46,216 nucleotides of DNA from Anaerocolumna sp. (lineage in GTDB: Bacteria; Bacillota; Clostridia; Lachnospirales; Lachnospiraceae). The position numbers and the translations under genes were made by a program. Numbering within the stretch: the first letter of the stretch is position 1; every line of letters begins with the position of its first letter. The notes beneath the pieces are model-generated. The model saw nothing but the letters and a program-made list of their open reading frames with translations, was not told the DNA's origin and made no database searches. The stretch lies in contig JAQZAX010000019.1 in NCBI GenBank assembly GCA_029239455.1, forward strand, positions 1-46,216, read 5' to 3'. Of this stretch, positions 1 through 8,254 are shown piece after piece.

Positions 1-993
1 GACTTCCCCTGAATTTTCCTCTTCCTTCAAGTCAAGAAACGAGAAAAGCCTTTTTGCAGACGGAAGAATCCTTGAGAGGAAATATCTTATATTAAGTATA
101 GAAGAAATCGGTCCGGTGACATAGTTACTATAGGAGAGAAACGCAAACACTCCGCCGATGGTAAGGGAACCGTTCACTATGAGGATTCCGCCAAGAATAT
201 AGAGAATTCCTGTTACAGACCATTCTAGAATAATCTCGAAGAACAGATTCCAGGTGTCTAACATTGTATTTTCCTTGTTAATGTTCAATATGCTCTTCTG
301 TTTCATTTCAAAAGTTTGGTACCGTTTCTCATAGAGATTCCAAAGTTTGATTTCTTTCACTCCACCAATGTTGTCTCCAAACCAGCCATGAAAATCCTTA
401 TAACTCTCAATTAATTCCTCCATTTTCTTTTCTTTTTTCCTGGAAAGCATCTGTACGATAAAATATTTAAATGGGACCATAATAAGTACCACAATGGTAA
501 GTTTCCAGCTGATGATTAGCAAGCCGGCTATGCCACTGATTACCCGGAATAAAAAGCTGACGTTAATGACCATGAACCGGTCTGTTATGGAGGATACATT
601 TCCTACATCCGTTTGTATACTATTAATAATTTCGGAGTTGTTTTTATCATTAAAATACTCCATTTTAAGATGCAGGAGCTTGTGAAACGCCTGATGAGAA
701 AGTGTGAAGGCTGATTCGTTGTGAATATCTGTGAAAAGCTTTGTTTGCACGACCTCTAAAAGCTGGTTCACAAGAACTAACCCTAACAGGATTAGTACCG
801 ACCAAATAATAATCTGCAGATTTTTCTGTGTCATACCATTGTCAGTGATATTTCGTATTATGAGTGGCTGATAAAAACCGACTATTGTTGATAAAATAAG
901 GCAGGTTATGATACTCCACAGCCTTGTTTTATATGGCACTAAATATTTGAATATTCTTTTTAGTAAATTAACATCAATTTTTTCTCTTTTCAT
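1..993 (-). CDS. ABC exporter, membrane-domain part (partial; continues beyond left edge)
   Basis: Reading the minus strand from ATG at 993 gives 331 codons with no stop before the window edge, so this partial gene is absent from the ORF track. The protein begins MKREKIDVNLLKRIFKYLVP and has the six-helix layout of a type-1 ABC exporter membrane domain, with the usual cytoplasmic-loop pattern (HNESAFTLSHQAFHKLLHL, YFNDKNNSEIINSIQTDVGN). The nucleotide-binding domain should lie to the left. It starts 30 bp after the subtilisin-like peptidase gene and is the last visible gene of the peptide operon, so export of the modified peptide is the natural job (inference). No Cys-protease (C39) domain is seen at the N-terminus. 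An AAAGGTGA ribosome site lies about 10 bases upstream. Confidence 0.85.
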   Translation of the reverse strand, partial: MKREKIDVNLLKRIFKYLVPYKTRLWSIITCLILSTIVGFYQPLIIRNITDNGMTQKNLQIIIWSVLILLGLVLVNQLLEVVQTKLFTDIHNESAFTLSHQAFHKLLHLKMEYFNDKNNSEIINSIQTDVGNVSSITDRFMVINVSFLFRVISGIAGLLIISWKLTIVVLIMVPFKYFIVQMLSRKKEKKMEELIESYKDFHGWFGDNIGGVKEIKLWNLYEKRYQTFEMKQKSILNINKENTMLDTWNLFFEIILEWSVTGILYILGGILIVNGSLTIGGVFAFLSYSNYVTGPISSILNIRYFLSRILPSAKRLFSFLDLKEEENSGEV

Positions 994-1022
994 GGGTAAA
1001 CTAATCACCTTTCACATTGGTC

Positions 1023-2222
1023 TTACTCCTGGAACAATTTAACAGCCCACCTATATAGGTCTGGGGATATTATATCTATCTCTGCTGATTTCAAATAATA
1101 GGACGGACAGTCCGATTTCTTTTCTTTCCCCGAAACAACTGCATCAACTAAATGAGAGGATAGCAGGGAATTTATATGTGCCTCATCTGCAATAACGATA
1201 ATGACGCTAACATTTAGAAAAATCGCGTAATAACAGAGCCACTCTTTTATATTTTCCTTTGGTAGAATAAATTCATTCTTCTCAAAACAGTTCTGGGAAA
1301 TCATATCACTGATGCAAGCACAGCTATATTCGTTCTTGATAAACTCCTGCTGTAGTGCTCTTGCCAGCCTCTTTATCTCCTCGTTATGGGCAAGAGAATA
1401 TTCCATAGCTATCACCGGGATTTGAATTTCTTCTTTATTTTTTATTCCCTGTAAAGTTGTTAAGGGCGGTTCACCATAACTTTCTGTAATTATTTTTAGA
1501 TGTCTTTTTTTAACAAGCAGTTCTTTTATTTCCTTAATGCCAAGAATCTTATCTTCCTGTATAAGGATATCTGCTACTTGTGCCGTAACTGCCGGTGCCA
1601 GAAGGCTATTGGTTGCTGGCAGACAATAGTTGAATTTCTGCTCCAATGTTTTTAGCACATTTAACTCAGGCACATATGCCTTAATATCGATACCATCCAC
1701 CGGATTAGGATAGATACTTTCTTCTAAAACCGAATCTGATATCTTTACTCCAATCACAAAAGGTAAACAGGCAGGATATGTAATACTTCCGTCATTGGCC
1801 CCTGCAGCAACAATAATTGTATGATTACTTTCGGTTTTTTTTGATATTTCAATCATCCTGCCCGCAGTCATAAATTCTTTCGTTCCGATACTTAAACTAA
1901 TGAGATTCACTTCATGATCCATTCCCCACCTAATTGCTTCACAAAGATTTTGAAGATTCTGCTGCTTTTTGTCGTCTATAACAGAAATGCTTATAACTTC
2001 AATTTTATCCAGAATTCCCATGGTTTCCAAGGTTTCTAATAAGACTAAAGTGCATATGGTTCCGTGATTGATTGCCTGTGGAGAATTTATATATTGACTT
2101 ATACAAGTATTGTTTCGAACTTGCAGACAAGTAATATTCACATTTTTATTTCTCAAACTTTGGAGCAGATCCATATGAATTCCATCATCTATAACTGCGA
2201 TTTTTATTTTATTTTTTTCCAT
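1023..2222 (-). CDS. subtilisin-like (S8) peptidase of the peptide maturation locus
   Basis: 399 aa, no signal peptide, so probably cytoplasmic. The N-terminal ~230 residues carry a complete S8 pattern: Asp12 in AVIDDGIH, His53 in NHGTICT, oxyanion Asn143 in VAAGANDGS and Ser206 in TNSLLAP (in place of the usual GTSMATP). Residues ~260-399 form an extra alpha/beta domain (IPVIAMEYSLAHNEEIKRLA, later HLVDAVVSGK) that does not look like protease. Placed after two precursor-permease modules and before the ABC exporter, it is the best candidate for removing the leader from the precursors (inference). An AGGTGGAG site precedes the ATG. The upstream gap holds a 17-bp tandem duplication. A pseudo-enzyme role is less likely, since the triad is intact. 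Confidence 0.8.
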   Translation of the reverse strand: MEKNKIKIAVIDDGIHMDLLQSLRNKNVNITCLQVRNNTCISQYINSPQAINHGTICTLVLLETLETMGILDKIEVISISVIDDKKQQNLQNLCEAIRWGMDHEVNLISLSIGTKEFMTAGRMIEISKKTESNHTIIVAAGANDGSITYPACLPFVIGVKISDSVLEESIYPNPVDGIDIKAYVPELNVLKTLEQKFNYCLPATNSLLAPAVTAQVADILIQEDKILGIKEIKELLVKKRHLKIITESYGEPPLTTLQGIKNKEEIQIPVIAMEYSLAHNEEIKRLARALQQEFIKNEYSCACISDMISQNCFEKNEFILPKENIKEWLCYYAIFLNVSVIIVIADEAHINSLLSSHLVDAVVSGKEKKSDCPSYYLKSAEIDIISPDLYRWAVKLFQE

Positions 2223-2235
2223 AACTCCACCTGTG

Positions 2236-2269
2236 CTTCTTCTGATTCCTCGCTTCTTCTGATTCCCCG
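2236..2269. repeat. 17-bp tandem duplication between permease 2 and peptidase genes
   Basis: Two copies of cttcttctgattcctcg, the second with one change (cccg). Next to them the sequence around the permease stop codon (on the minus strand GAGGAATAG) also recurs at about 2282-2308. The duplication sits directly upstream of the peptidase ribosome site. Confidence 0.75.
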
Positions 2270-2302
2270 ATTATTCATATCCTATTCCTCACTTTTCACA
2301 GA

Positions 2303-4162
2303 CTATTCCTCGCCTTTACTTAAAAGTCCAAGAGGCTCTGCCTTTAAATTATTTTTCATAAAGAAAAATGCAATCAATAGAGCCATAAGAATCACAACGA
2401 GGCACAAAAGAATTGGTATCACAGGGTCATTCCCAGCACCAGTAGTGCTAAGCTTTGCCATCTTATCGGAATTATTAACCCAGTTACTATAAGCAGTACT
2501 ATAGAGTTCTTCTCCTCCTACCGAATCTGCCATAACAACTCCGGTGATTTTAAAACCCAGAAAACTTCCTGCCATTGCTCCTATAGATATGACACCCAGT
2601 ATTCCGTAAAGCATTGATAAAATACATTCCTTCTTACTCATACCAAGAGAGCGTTCTATTGCGGTACGCTTCTTCTGTTTTGTAATGAATAAGAATATAA
2701 AAAAGAACAGAATGGCAAGGGTTGTTACTCCACTCACCGCAACAAGTATCAGTGCAACCATCTTAAGATTTCGCATCCCAGAAGCCAGTTTCTCATAACC
2801 TCCGTCATAAAAGCTAATTTCCAGATTGTCTATCCCTAAAGCCTGAAATTTCTCCATGTATTCCTTGGTTGTACCATTCTTAATCTGGAAAGAGGTGGTG
2901 TAGCTTTTCATGGGTCCATAGTCAGCTATGTTGTTCTCATCGCTATTTTTCACCGACTTGGAAGGAATCACCACAGCGTTATTTCCTATTTCATAACCAG
3001 TGGGATTATTATTTTGATTTGTACCGCTGTATATACCCACAATTTCATAATCGCTGTCTTCAAACACAGGATATGCCTCTCCCTTTGCATTCAGTAAGGA
3101 ATAATGTAATATACCTCCACCCGACGGAAAAAAACTTAAACTCGCTGATCTTTTATAATCTGAATAATATAATCGTAAGTTAATTTTATCTCCAACCTTT
3201 AACTCATTTCTTCCTGCAAATCTCTGGGGTAGAATGCATACCTTTTCCCCACTTATATACTCCTCCTCTGTAATGTCTCGTCCTTGGGATATGGATACAT
3301 TCCCCTGGTGAAAATCCATGAGGAGTCCTGTTTTATTAGTAGGAATAACAGGAAAAGTGTATCTGATAAACTGATCCGATACTTCTGCTATGGCTTCCCA
3401 ATTCTGTCCCTCTTTCGTTTCATAAAATTGGTCTGTAACCTCTGTCCAATCTTGAATATATGTATTTTCCCCCTTTATCTTTTCACCTTTTTTATTCATC
3501 TGATTTGATATAGTGAAATTGTATGGCACCGCATATGGTAATGACTGGTACTTTGCATCACTGAATGGACTAAAGCTTGGCTGAATCGATGTAATATAGG
3601 TTTTACCGGCTTTTAGTAACCCAGGATTATCATCATATTGGGCACAAAACCAAATGTCCTCTCCTTCTTTCCGGCTGCCCCCAAGAACTCTTGTTATTTT
3701 TACCTTTACCGGCTCAGTGGGAATAGCATCTTCATAAGGCATGAATTCTATAATAGAAACCCAATTTCTTACTGACTCTTCTTCAAGTTCTTCCGGCCGG
3801 ATTTTAATACCTGGAGTATAAGCTCCGTAAAAAGGTCTCTGCTCTGGTGGGGTAATATAATTTGCTCCTTCAAAATCTAAGAGAGAGACCGGCAGGATGG
3901 AATCATAAATTGGTTCATCCTGATAGGTATACTCCTTGGTCGAAGCATCCCAAGTTTCTGTGACCTTAACAGTGTTTTCTTTTTGATTCACTACTCCTAT
4001 TGTCGTAAAAACCTCCTCGTACTCCTCCATGTTTTTGTTACTGGCTTGCCAGAGATTCACACCCAGAGAAAGAAACGTGACCGTCAGTATCATCAGCAAA
4101 AGAAAACTAATTACTCTTGCCTTTGTCCTTCCTATTTGTTTTAAACTATTTTTCAGTAACAT
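2303..4162 (-). CDS. FtsX/MacB-type permease 2, paired with precursor 2
   Basis: 619 aa with the ABC type-VII (MacB/FtsX) layout: one helix near residues 17-37, a large extracytoplasmic domain of about 420 residues, then three helices near 467-493, 513-540 and 578-603. The cytoplasmic loop KQKKRTAIERSLGMSKKE is typical of FtsX permeases. It is the paralogue of the permease at 4655-6514: from about residue 430 onward the two are almost identical, while residues ~95-300 differ strongly. It has no ATPase of its own, so the ATPase at 9717-10382 may serve it. It lies 104 bp after precursor 2. Self-protection or sensing is as plausible as export for this family. Confidence 0.8.
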   Translation of the reverse strand: MLLKNSLKQIGRTKARVISFLLLMILTVTFLSLGVNLWQASNKNMEEYEEVFTTIGVVNQKENTVKVTETWDASTKEYTYQDEPIYDSILPVSLLDFEGANYITPPEQRPFYGAYTPGIKIRPEELEEESVRNWVSIIEFMPYEDAIPTEPVKVKITRVLGGSRKEGEDIWFCAQYDDNPGLLKAGKTYITSIQPSFSPFSDAKYQSLPYAVPYNFTISNQMNKKGEKIKGENTYIQDWTEVTDQFYETKEGQNWEAIAEVSDQFIRYTFPVIPTNKTGLLMDFHQGNVSISQGRDITEEEYISGEKVCILPQRFAGRNELKVGDKINLRLYYSDYKRSASLSFFPSGGGILHYSLLNAKGEAYPVFEDSDYEIVGIYSGTNQNNNPTGYEIGNNAVVIPSKSVKNSDENNIADYGPMKSYTTSFQIKNGTTKEYMEKFQALGIDNLEISFYDGGYEKLASGMRNLKMVALILVAVSGVTTLAILFFFIFLFITKQKKRTAIERSLGMSKKECILSMLYGILGVISIGAMAGSFLGFKITGVVMADSVGGEELYSTAYSNWVNNSDKMAKLSTTGAGNDPVIPILLCLVVILMALLIAFFFMKNNLKAEPLGLLSKGEE

Positions 4163-4185
4163 ATCTCACCATTCCTTACTTATGA

Positions 4186-4221
4186 ACGAGAGTCTATTTA
4201 CATATTGCAAAAGACTCTCGT
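4186..4221 (-). promoter_or_regulatory. intercistronic hairpin after precursor 2
   Basis: A perfect 10-bp inverted repeat, acgagagtct / agactctcgt, with a 16-base loop, lies between the stop of precursor 2 and the permease start. There is no U-run, so it is more likely a transcript-stabilising or attenuating hairpin than a full terminator. The same arms occur after precursor 1. Confidence 0.6.
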
Positions 4222-4266
4222 ATTTCAATTAATACATCTCAGAATTATCTTGTTAATTAGTTACTT

Positions 4267-4443
4267 TTATACCAAAGTTGTTGCTTGCGGATTATTTGCC
4301 TGTAATTTATTATTAAGATTTGTAAAATGATCATTAAAGAATAAATTGCAATCGCAATCTGTTGAGCAAGACCCACTACATGGGCAATAAAATGAAAATA
4401 CTGATTGTGCTGATGTACGATTTACTTTTTGTATCTTTTTCAT
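4267..4443 (-). CDS. Cys-rich RiPP precursor peptide 2 (58 aa)
   Basis: Too short for the ORF track. ATG at 4443 follows an AGGAG site. The first 26 residues (starting MKKIQKVNRTSAQSV) are identical to precursor 1 and form the leader plus the first three Cys. The core then diverges: CPCSGSCSTDCDCNLFFNDH, ending QATTLV. Five Cys at 20, 22, 26, 30 and 32 give the symmetric spacing CxCx3Cx3CxC, the same as in precursor 1. Together with the nearby CcpM-like radical SAM enzyme this marks a substrate for radical-based cross-linking of Cys (inference). The C-terminal part lacks Cys and is rich in Asn. Start and leader are well supported by the paralogue; cleavage site and modification are unknown. 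Confidence 0.85.
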   Translation of the reverse strand: MKKIQKVNRTSAQSVFSFYCPCSGSCSTDCDCNLFFNDHFTNLNNKLQANNPQATTLV

Positions 4444-4492
4444 AGTTTTAATCTCCTTTTTGTTTGGTTATGAGATGTATTAATGAGAAACC

Positions 4493-4629
4493 TTATATCA
4501 ATATTGACTCCCTGATTGTTTTTGTAATGCCGTTGATGGTATTGAATCTATAACCTGTCAGCTGCCTGCTGTCAATCCTAATATGGAATGTCTTTTCAAT
4601 CAAGATATAGAGATATACCAAATTGGAAT
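4493..4629 (-). pseudogene. truncated copy of the acyl-carrier-related gene
   Basis: The minus strand encodes 44 residues (NSNLVYLYILIEKTFHIRID...RESILI) matching the C-terminal half of the carrier-like protein at 6850-7107 with only a few changes, then the same stop. Upstream of 4630 similarity ends abruptly and an in-frame TGA follows, so there is no start. This is the left-over edge of the tandem duplication that created the second precursor-permease pair. Confidence 0.9.
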
Positions 4630-4654
4630 TTTTTCACAGTATACTTATGCTTTC

Positions 4655-6514
4655 TTATTCCTCACCTTTACTTAACAGTCCAAGAGGCTCTGCCCTTAAG
4701 TTATTCTTAATGAACAGAAATGAGATCAAAATCGCTACAAGAATCACAATAAGGCTCAATAGGATTGGTATTATAGGATTATTCCATGTACCTGAGGTAC
4801 TTAGCTTTGCCATCTTATCGGAATTATTGACCCAGTTACTAAAAGCAGTGCTATAGAGTTCTTCTCCTCCCACCGAATCTGCCATAACAACTCCGGTTAT
4901 TTTAAAACCAAGAAAACTTCCTACCATTGCTCCTATAGATATGACACCCAGGATTCCATACAACATTGAAAGAATACATTCCTTCTTACTCATACCAAGT
5001 GAGCGTTCTATTGCAGTACGCTTCTTCTGTTTTGTAATGAATAAGTATATAAAAAAGAACAGAATGGCAAGAGTTGTTACTCCGCTGACCGCTACAAGTA
5101 TTAGTGCAACCATTTTAAGATTTTCCATCCCAGAAGCCAGTTTCTCATAACCTCCGTCATAAAAACTGATTTCCAGATTGTCAATACCCAATGCCTGGAA
5201 TTTCTCCATGTATTCCTTGGTCGTACCATTGGGAATCTGGAACGAGGTAGTATAACCTTTCATTGGTCCATATGAAACAATATTGTTTTCTTCACTATTT
5301 TTTACAGAATTCGCGGGTATGATTACTGCATTATTCCCTAGTTCATAGCCTGTAGGCTTATTGCTCTGATCTGTGCCACTATATATGCCAACAATCTCAT
5401 AATAACTGTCTTCAAATATGGGATACGCTTCTCCTTTGGCATTTAATAATGTAAAGTCCATAGAAACGGTTCCCGAAGGAAAAAATGTTAAACTTGATGA
5501 TTTTTCATAATTTGAAAAATATAGTTTTAAATTAATTTTATCACCAATTTTCATATTATTTCTTCCCACAATTACCTGAGGCATAATACATACTTTCTCC
5601 CCATTCTCATACTCTTCCATTGTGATGTCCCTCCCCCTGGAGATGGTCACATTCCCCTGATGAAAATCCATAAGCAACTTTGTATTATTAATTGGAACAA
5701 CTGGAAAGGTATTTATAAGCCGATCGTATGCTTCAACCAAAGCTTCCCAGTTCTGTCCATCTTCATTTTCGTAAAAATGAGCATTGACCTCTTCCCAATT
5801 TTCCAAAAATGAGAGTTTTTCCTCAATTATTTTACCACTTTTATTTGTCTGAGTTGAAATAGTTGGATTATATGGATTTGATTCATAATATGCCTTTGGA
5901 TCTGAATCAAGATGCATATTCGGCCATGACTGGATTGCCGTTACATAAGTCTTCCCTGCCTCCAGCAATCCTGGATTATCATTAAAGTGGTCACATAGCC
6001 AGATATCTGATCCTGCCTTGTGACTGATACCCCAAATTACTTTGGTCACCTTCACTTTTGTCGGCGATCTTGGAATAGTATCTTTATAAGGCATGAATTC
6101 AATAATAGAGCCTAACCTTTTAATTTCAATTTCTTCTTCCTCTGGCAACCAGATTTTAATATTCGGACTATATGCCCCGTAATAAGGTCTCTGTTCCGGT
6201 GGCGTAATATAATTTACCCCTTCAAAATTTAAGAGGGATACCGGCAGAATGGAGTCATAGATCGGTTCATCCTGATAGGTATACTCCTTGGTAGAAGCAT
6301 CCCAGGTTTCTGTTACCCTAACAGTATTTTCCTTTTGGTCAACAACACCAATGGTCGTAAATACCTTCTTATATTCCTTCAAATTCTCATTACTGGCTTG
6401 CCACAAATTCACTCCCAAAGACAGAAAGGTGATTGCCAACATTATTAGTAGTAGAAAACTAATTATCTTTACTTTTGTTCTTCCTATTTGTCTTAAACTA
6501 TTTTTCAGTAACAT
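4655..6514 (-). CDS. FtsX/MacB-type permease 1, paired with precursor 1
   Basis: 619 aa, paralogue of the permease at 2303-4162, with the same four-helix FtsX layout and a ~420-residue extracytoplasmic domain. The N-terminal 95 and C-terminal 190 residues are nearly the same in both. The middle differs in sequence and has compensating indels (for example KIWLPEEEEIEIKRLG here). It follows precursor 1 by 116 bp with a hairpin between, and ends 25 bp before the truncated carrier gene. The ORFs called on the plus strand here are shadows. An AAAGG site lies before ATG. Role as exporter component or as immunity/sensing permease cannot be decided from sequence. Confidence 0.8.
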   Translation of the reverse strand: MLLKNSLRQIGRTKVKIISFLLLIMLAITFLSLGVNLWQASNENLKEYKKVFTTIGVVDQKENTVRVTETWDASTKEYTYQDEPIYDSILPVSLLNFEGVNYITPPEQRPYYGAYSPNIKIWLPEEEEIEIKRLGSIIEFMPYKDTIPRSPTKVKVTKVIWGISHKAGSDIWLCDHFNDNPGLLEAGKTYVTAIQSWPNMHLDSDPKAYYESNPYNPTISTQTNKSGKIIEEKLSFLENWEEVNAHFYENEDGQNWEALVEAYDRLINTFPVVPINNTKLLMDFHQGNVTISRGRDITMEEYENGEKVCIMPQVIVGRNNMKIGDKINLKLYFSNYEKSSSLTFFPSGTVSMDFTLLNAKGEAYPIFEDSYYEIVGIYSGTDQSNKPTGYELGNNAVIIPANSVKNSEENNIVSYGPMKGYTTSFQIPNGTTKEYMEKFQALGIDNLEISFYDGGYEKLASGMENLKMVALILVAVSGVTTLAILFFFIYLFITKQKKRTAIERSLGMSKKECILSMLYGILGVISIGAMVGSFLGFKITGVVMADSVGGEELYSTAFSNWVNNSDKMAKLSTSGTWNNPIIPILLSLIVILVAILISFLFIKNNLRAEPLGLLSKGEE

Positions 6515-6540
6515 ACTTTACCTTTCCCTTTCACTAATTA

Positions 6541-6577
6541 ACGAGAGTCTATTTACAATTTAGTAAATGACTCTCGT
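6541..6577 (-). promoter_or_regulatory. intercistronic hairpin after precursor 1
   Basis: Arms acgagagtc / gactctcgt, extended after a one-base bulge by atttac / gtaaat, lie between precursor 1 and permease 1. The outer arms match the hairpin at 4186-4221, while the inner pairing is better here. No U-run follows. Confidence 0.6.
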
Positions 6578-6630
6578 ATTTCAATTAATACATCTCAAGA
6601 ATAATTATTTATCCAGTAAACTGGTAACTC

Positions 6631-6801
6631 TTATACTAATGTTCCACTGTGCGGGTTATATTCGTACAAGGAATTATAAAAATTAGAATTTGTTGCTGTG
6701 GTTGGACAATAACATGTTGTTGCACATGACCCACTACATGGGCAATAAAATGAAAATACTGATTGTGCTGATGTACGATTTACTTTTTGTATTTTTTTCA
6801 T
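6631..6801 (-). CDS. Cys-rich RiPP precursor peptide 1 (56 aa)
   Basis: The ORF track starts at 6837, but the AGGAG site sits 7 bases before the internal ATG at 6801, and precursor 2 has the same start, so the peptide is 56 aa. The leader MKKIQKVNRTSAQSV is shared with precursor 2. The core CPCSGSCATTCYCPTT carries Cys 20, 22, 26, 30 and 32, and the tail ends PHSGTLV. It lies 48 bp after the carrier-related gene and upstream of permease 1. Clostridial Cys-rich peptides of this size next to CcpM have been described as RiPP precursors (family knowledge). A mature product, its cross-links and its activity are inferred only. Confidence 0.88.
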   Translation of the reverse strand: MKKIQKVNRTSAQSVFSFYCPCSGSCATTCYCPTTATNSNFYNSLYEYNPHSGTLV

Positions 6802-6849
6802 GGTTTTAATCTCCTTTTGTTTGGTTATGAGATGCATTAATGTGAAACC

Positions 6850-7107
6850 CTATATCAATATTGACTCCCTGATTGTTTTCGTAATGTCATTGATGGTATT
6901 GAATCTATAACCTGTCAACTGCCTGCTGTCAATCCTAATATGGAATGTTTTTTCAACTAGGATGTAGAGATATACCAGATTGGAATAATCAAAGAAAAAG
7001 TACTCCGTTAATGCTTTGTCAAAGTTTTCTTCCCTGAATTCTTCTGTTATATTGAAATATTGTGAAAAGATTCCTTTTAATGACCGAATAATTTCTTCCC
7101 TATTCAT
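6850..7107 (-). CDS. acyl-carrier-related protein of the peptide maturation system
   Basis: 85 aa, all-helical, with the spacing of an acyl carrier protein: helix I MNREEIIRSLKGIF, then EYFFFDYSNLVYLYILVEKTFHI in place of the DSL-helix II region. Aligning helix II puts Tyr41 (D40-Y41-S42) where the phosphopantetheine-bearing Ser of a true carrier stands, with Ser42 one position off. It may therefore not be pantetheinylated and could act as an adaptor or recognition protein. It matches the acyl-carrier-related family known beside CcpM (TIGR04069-like, from memory). It lies 19 bp after the TIGR04066-like gene, with a GGAGGG site. Its 3' half is duplicated at 4493-4629. Confidence 0.75.
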   Translation of the reverse strand: MNREEIIRSLKGIFSQYFNITEEFREENFDKALTEYFFFDYSNLVYLYILVEKTFHIRIDSRQLTGYRFNTINDITKTIRESILI

Positions 7108-7126
7108 ATATAATCTCCCTCCCAGT

Positions 7127-8254
7127 CTATTGAATCAATCCGTATGGTGCCTGAAGTAACGTGCTGTTAATTTCATCAGCGACCTTCTCCAACTGATATA
7201 AGTCCGTGAAATCCCCCAATAAAAAGGAAGTTTCACCGGCTACCTGTAGAATGGCTTCCTGTGCTTTCCAAGCAGGCATATGAACAAAATTCAACTTATC
7301 CTTATCCATCTCATTGGTGTTATCAATGATTTTATTGCTGATATGAATCGCATCTATCCCATATCCGAACTTTGCCTCGAAATTATTACTTAATGGTTCC
7401 CAGAATTCATGGTTGAAGAAGCCATAAGGACTGCAAACGATGAAATAACTTGCAGATATCGCTTGGGCAATCATATAAGCAGACAGTCCGAAGTCATATC
7501 TCACATCCTCATCGAACTTTATCATAGGTTTTGGCAGTTTAATGATAATCAACTCCGGATTCTCCCACTCTTCAATCTCTCTGATATAATGGTTAATCCG
7601 ATAGATTCGGCTGCTTAGCTCTCCTTTTGTGTCTGAAAAATCAATGGTATGTAAGCCAAATAAACCGTTAGCTGCTTCTGCAGCGATTGCAGATACATTA
7701 ATCCCCTGTGACCCAAATCTTTTCACTAAATTACAGAATACCTCGAAACCTTGTACCTCTTCTGCCAGTTCACCAATAATAATAACCGGTGCATAGGGGT
7801 GATAAAAAGATTCAGTAGTCTCTTTAGGGGAATTTGGCGGTAGTTTATCCGGAAGGATACAGCGGAAATTGATGTTTTTCTTCCGACAGATATCTTCATA
7901 CTGTCTTTTGGTTTCTTTTGTAAGCTTTAACAGGCAGATAATGTCCTTCTCCTGACGGATTGCTTCCTCCATAGCCTTAATTCCGTAATCATATAGTGGC
8001 GTAAATGCTTCTTTTTCCAGTATAAGTACAATATCACAAGAACGGATACTCTCCTCTAAATTTGAAGTAACCAGGTATCCCAATTCATTCCTGTTTTCAA
8101 TCACACCAATATCCTTATTTTCCAGGCCAATCCCCGCCGGGGTAACAACAGCGCCAATCACATATTCTAGAGTAAATTCTGTAAGATTCATAATAACTGG
8201 AATATCCTTTGTCCCAAATGGGACCGCACAAACTCTAAGTTTTTCCATCCTCAT
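7127..8254 (-). CDS. peptide maturation system protein, TIGR04066-like
   Basis: 375 aa, soluble. The N-terminal half (MRMEKLRVCAVPFGTKDIPV...VTPAGIGLENKDIGVIENRN) looks like an alpha/beta sensor or binding domain. The second half (APVIIIGELAEEVQGFEVFC, then ELIIIKLPKPM, CSPYGFF) resembles a P-loop-like fold without an obvious Walker motif. It matches my memory of the TIGR04066 family found only beside clostridial Cys-rich peptides. It overlaps the CcpM stop by ATGA, indicating translational coupling; the second Met at 8248 is an alternative start. The reaction is unknown; partner of CcpM or the carrier-like protein is the likely role. Confidence 0.75.
   Translation of the reverse strand: MRMEKLRVCAVPFGTKDIPVIMNLTEFTLEYVIGAVVTPAGIGLENKDIGVIENRNELGYLVTSNLEESIRSCDIVLILEKEAFTPLYDYGIKAMEEAIRQEKDIICLLKLTKETKRQYEDICRKKNINFRCILPDKLPPNSPKETTESFYHPYAPVIIIGELAEEVQGFEVFCNLVKRFGSQGINVSAIAAEAANGLFGLHTIDFSDTKGELSSRIYRINHYIREIEEWENPELIIIKLPKPMIKFDEDVRYDFGLSAYMIAQAISASYFIVCSPYGFFNHEFWEPLSNNFEAKFGYGIDAIHISNKIIDNTNEMDKDKLNFVHMPAWKAQEAILQVAGETSFLLGDFTDLYQLEKVADEINSTLLQAPYGLIQ

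Noticed and set aside
4623-4856. Plus-strand ORFs inside the two permease genes (also 2064, 3284, 4941, 6288)
   Set aside because: Antisense shadows of well-supported minus-strand genes.
2303-6514. The two 619-aa permeases as an assembly artefact
   Set aside because: They differ at many positions throughout the middle, and their precursors differ too, so this is a true, diverged duplication.
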